Assembly (NCBI GenBank): GCA_016206515.1
Contig: JACQRN010000311.1
Span: forward strand, 1 to 7,835
DNA: 7,835 bases
Reading direction: 5' to 3'
Source: Planctomycetota bacterium
Lineage (GTDB): Bacteria; Planctomycetota; SBBH01; JACQRN01
Positions within the stretch are counted from its first letter, which is position 1; each line of letters begins with the position of its first letter. Below are positions 7,117 through 7,835 of the stretch, piece after piece. The notes beneath the pieces are model-generated. The model saw only the letters and a list, made by a program, of their open reading frames with translations, was not told where the DNA came from and did no database searches. A program made the translations under genes and the position numbers.

Positions 7117-7808
7117 CGGCCCCCCTCATCCTTCTCGAAGGGATCGGCCGGACCTACCGCATGGGGGAGGTCGAGGTCCACGCCCTGCGCGGGGTCGCCC
7201 TCTCCCTGGCGCGCGGGTCGTTCACCGCGATCGTGGGCGCCTCCGGCTCCGGCAAGTCGACGATGCTGAACGTCCTGGGGTGCCTCGACCGGCCGACGTC
7301 GGGGCGGTACGTCCTGGACGGCCGCGAGGCGTCCTCGATGGACCGCGACGGCCGCGCCCGCCTGCGCGGGGAGAAGATCGGATTCGTCTTCCAGTCGTTC
7401 CACCTCCTCGGGCGGGCTAGCGCCCTGGAGAACGTCGAGCTTCCGCTTCTCTACCGTCCGGAGATCCCGACGCGCGAGCGCCGGGAGCGCGCGAGGGAGG
7501 CGCTCGATCGCGTGGGGCTTGCCGACCGCCTCGACCACCGGCCCACGCAGCTGTCGGGCGGTCAGCAGCAGAGGGTCGCGATCGCCCGGGCGCTCGTGAC
7601 GCGGCCGGCGCTCCTGCTGGCGGACGAGCCGACCGGGAACCTCGACTCGGGCTCCGGTACGGAGATCCTCGCGCTCCTCGCGGCGCTCCATGCGGAGGGG
7701 GGGACGGTCGTCCTCGTCACCCACGACGCCGCGGTCGCCGCAAGCGCGCAGAGGCGGATCCTGATGCGGGACGGGCGCGTCGTGGAGGATTCGGGGGCGG
7801 CGGCGTGA
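7113..7808 (+). CDS. MacB/LolD-type ABC transporter ATP-binding protein
   Basis: Cytoplasmic ATPase that would power a MacB-type mechanotransmission permease. The 231-aa product has a complete nucleotide-binding domain: Walker A GASGSGKST at 42-50 (Lys48), Q-loop VFQSFHLL with Gln94, signature LSGGQQQ at 147-153, Walker B LLLADEP with Glu172, D-loop NLDS (176-179) and switch His204 (VTHD). GCLDRPTSG after Walker A is typical of the MacB/LolD group. I chose GTG 7113 because it overlaps the macA-like stop (GTGA) and gives the short N-terminus normal for the group. The open frame continues far upstream to 6384, but that part is out of frame inside the adaptor gene. Unlike E. coli MacB, the ATPase is not fused to the permease: it stops at 7808, overlapping the next GTG. 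All catalytic motifs are intact. Confidence 0.95.
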   Translation: MTAPLILLEGIGRTYRMGEVEVHALRGVALSLARGSFTAIVGASGSGKSTMLNVLGCLDRPTSGRYVLDGREASSMDRDGRARLRGEKIGFVFQSFHLLGRASALENVELPLLYRPEIPTRERRERAREALDRVGLADRLDHRPTQLSGGQQQRVAIARALVTRPALLLADEPTGNLDSGSGTEILALLAALHAEGGTVVLVTHDAAVAASAQRRILMRDGRVVEDSGAAA

Positions 7809-7835
7809 GGTTCTCCGATCTCCTGCGCCTGGCCC
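7805..7835 (+). CDS. Start of a probable MacB/FtsX-like ABC permease (partial, cut at window end)
   Basis: A GTG at 7805 overlaps the ATPase stop (GTGA), the same junction type as at 7113. The ten complete codons read M-R-F-S-D-L-L-R-L-A, with GTG read as Met; this resembles the N-terminal amphipathic lead-in before TM1 of MacB/FtsX-type permeases. A split exporter needs such a permease here, so context and sequence agree, but ten residues cannot establish family on their own. No close Shine-Dalgarno is seen (the nearest GGAGG, 7784-7788, is 16 nt away), so translation is probably coupled to the ATPase. Confidence 0.7.
   Translation, partial: MRFSDLLRLA

Noticed and set aside
1..7835. CRISPR arrays, tRNA or rRNA genes, insertion sequences, phage or toxin-antitoxin genes
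   Set aside because: No spaced direct repeats, transposase motifs, terminal inverted repeats with target duplications or RNA-gene signatures were seen; nearly every base lies in the efflux genes.

Overview
The window reads as one continuous, plus-strand operon segment for export across a double membrane. The DNA is very GC-rich (roughly 70% by eye), with strong G/C preference at third codon positions. The genes code for lipoprotein-type periplasmic adaptors, an RND pump and a TolC-family outer-membrane channel, so the host is a diderm (Gram-negative type) bacterium. The sequence does not fix the phylum; a high-GC lineage such as Myxococcota, Gemmatimonadota, Acidobacteriota or a related candidate phylum is a guess.

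Layout: (1) 1-20, leader of the first gene, possibly with the last codons of an upstream gene ending in a TGA at 10-12; (2) 21-1091, lipoprotein RND periplasmic adaptor; (3) 1092-1263, a 172-nt gap that holds two strong inverted repeats and is spanned exactly by a 59-codon, arginine-rich small ORF (1088-1267) that overlaps both neighbours by 4 nt; (4) 1264-4386, 1040-aa RND (HAE1/AcrB-like) inner-membrane pump; (5) 4400-5863, TolC/OprM-like outer-membrane factor with a lipobox; (6) 5860-7116, MacA-like adaptor with an N-terminal membrane anchor; (7) 7113-7808, MacB-type ABC ATPase as a free-standing subunit; (8) 7805 onward, first ten codons of what should be the partner permease, cut by the window edge.

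Together these make two tripartite exporters: a proton-driven RND system (adaptor plus pump) and an ATP-driven MacAB-like system (adaptor plus split ATPase and permease), with one outer-membrane channel gene between them. The inference is that both engines dock to the same channel, as AcrAB and MacAB share TolC in E. coli, but here encoded in one transcription unit. Coupling is tight: ATGA or GTGA 4-nt overlaps at 5860, 7113 and 7805, and possibly at 9, 1088 and 1264. The outer-membrane factor alone has a full consensus Shine-Dalgarno sequence. No promoter, terminator, tRNA, rRNA, mobile element or CRISPR was seen. The most unusual points are the putative doubly coupled small ORF with its hairpins ahead of a pump start lacking a Shine-Dalgarno, and an arginine at the pump position matching the AcrB proton-relay lysine.
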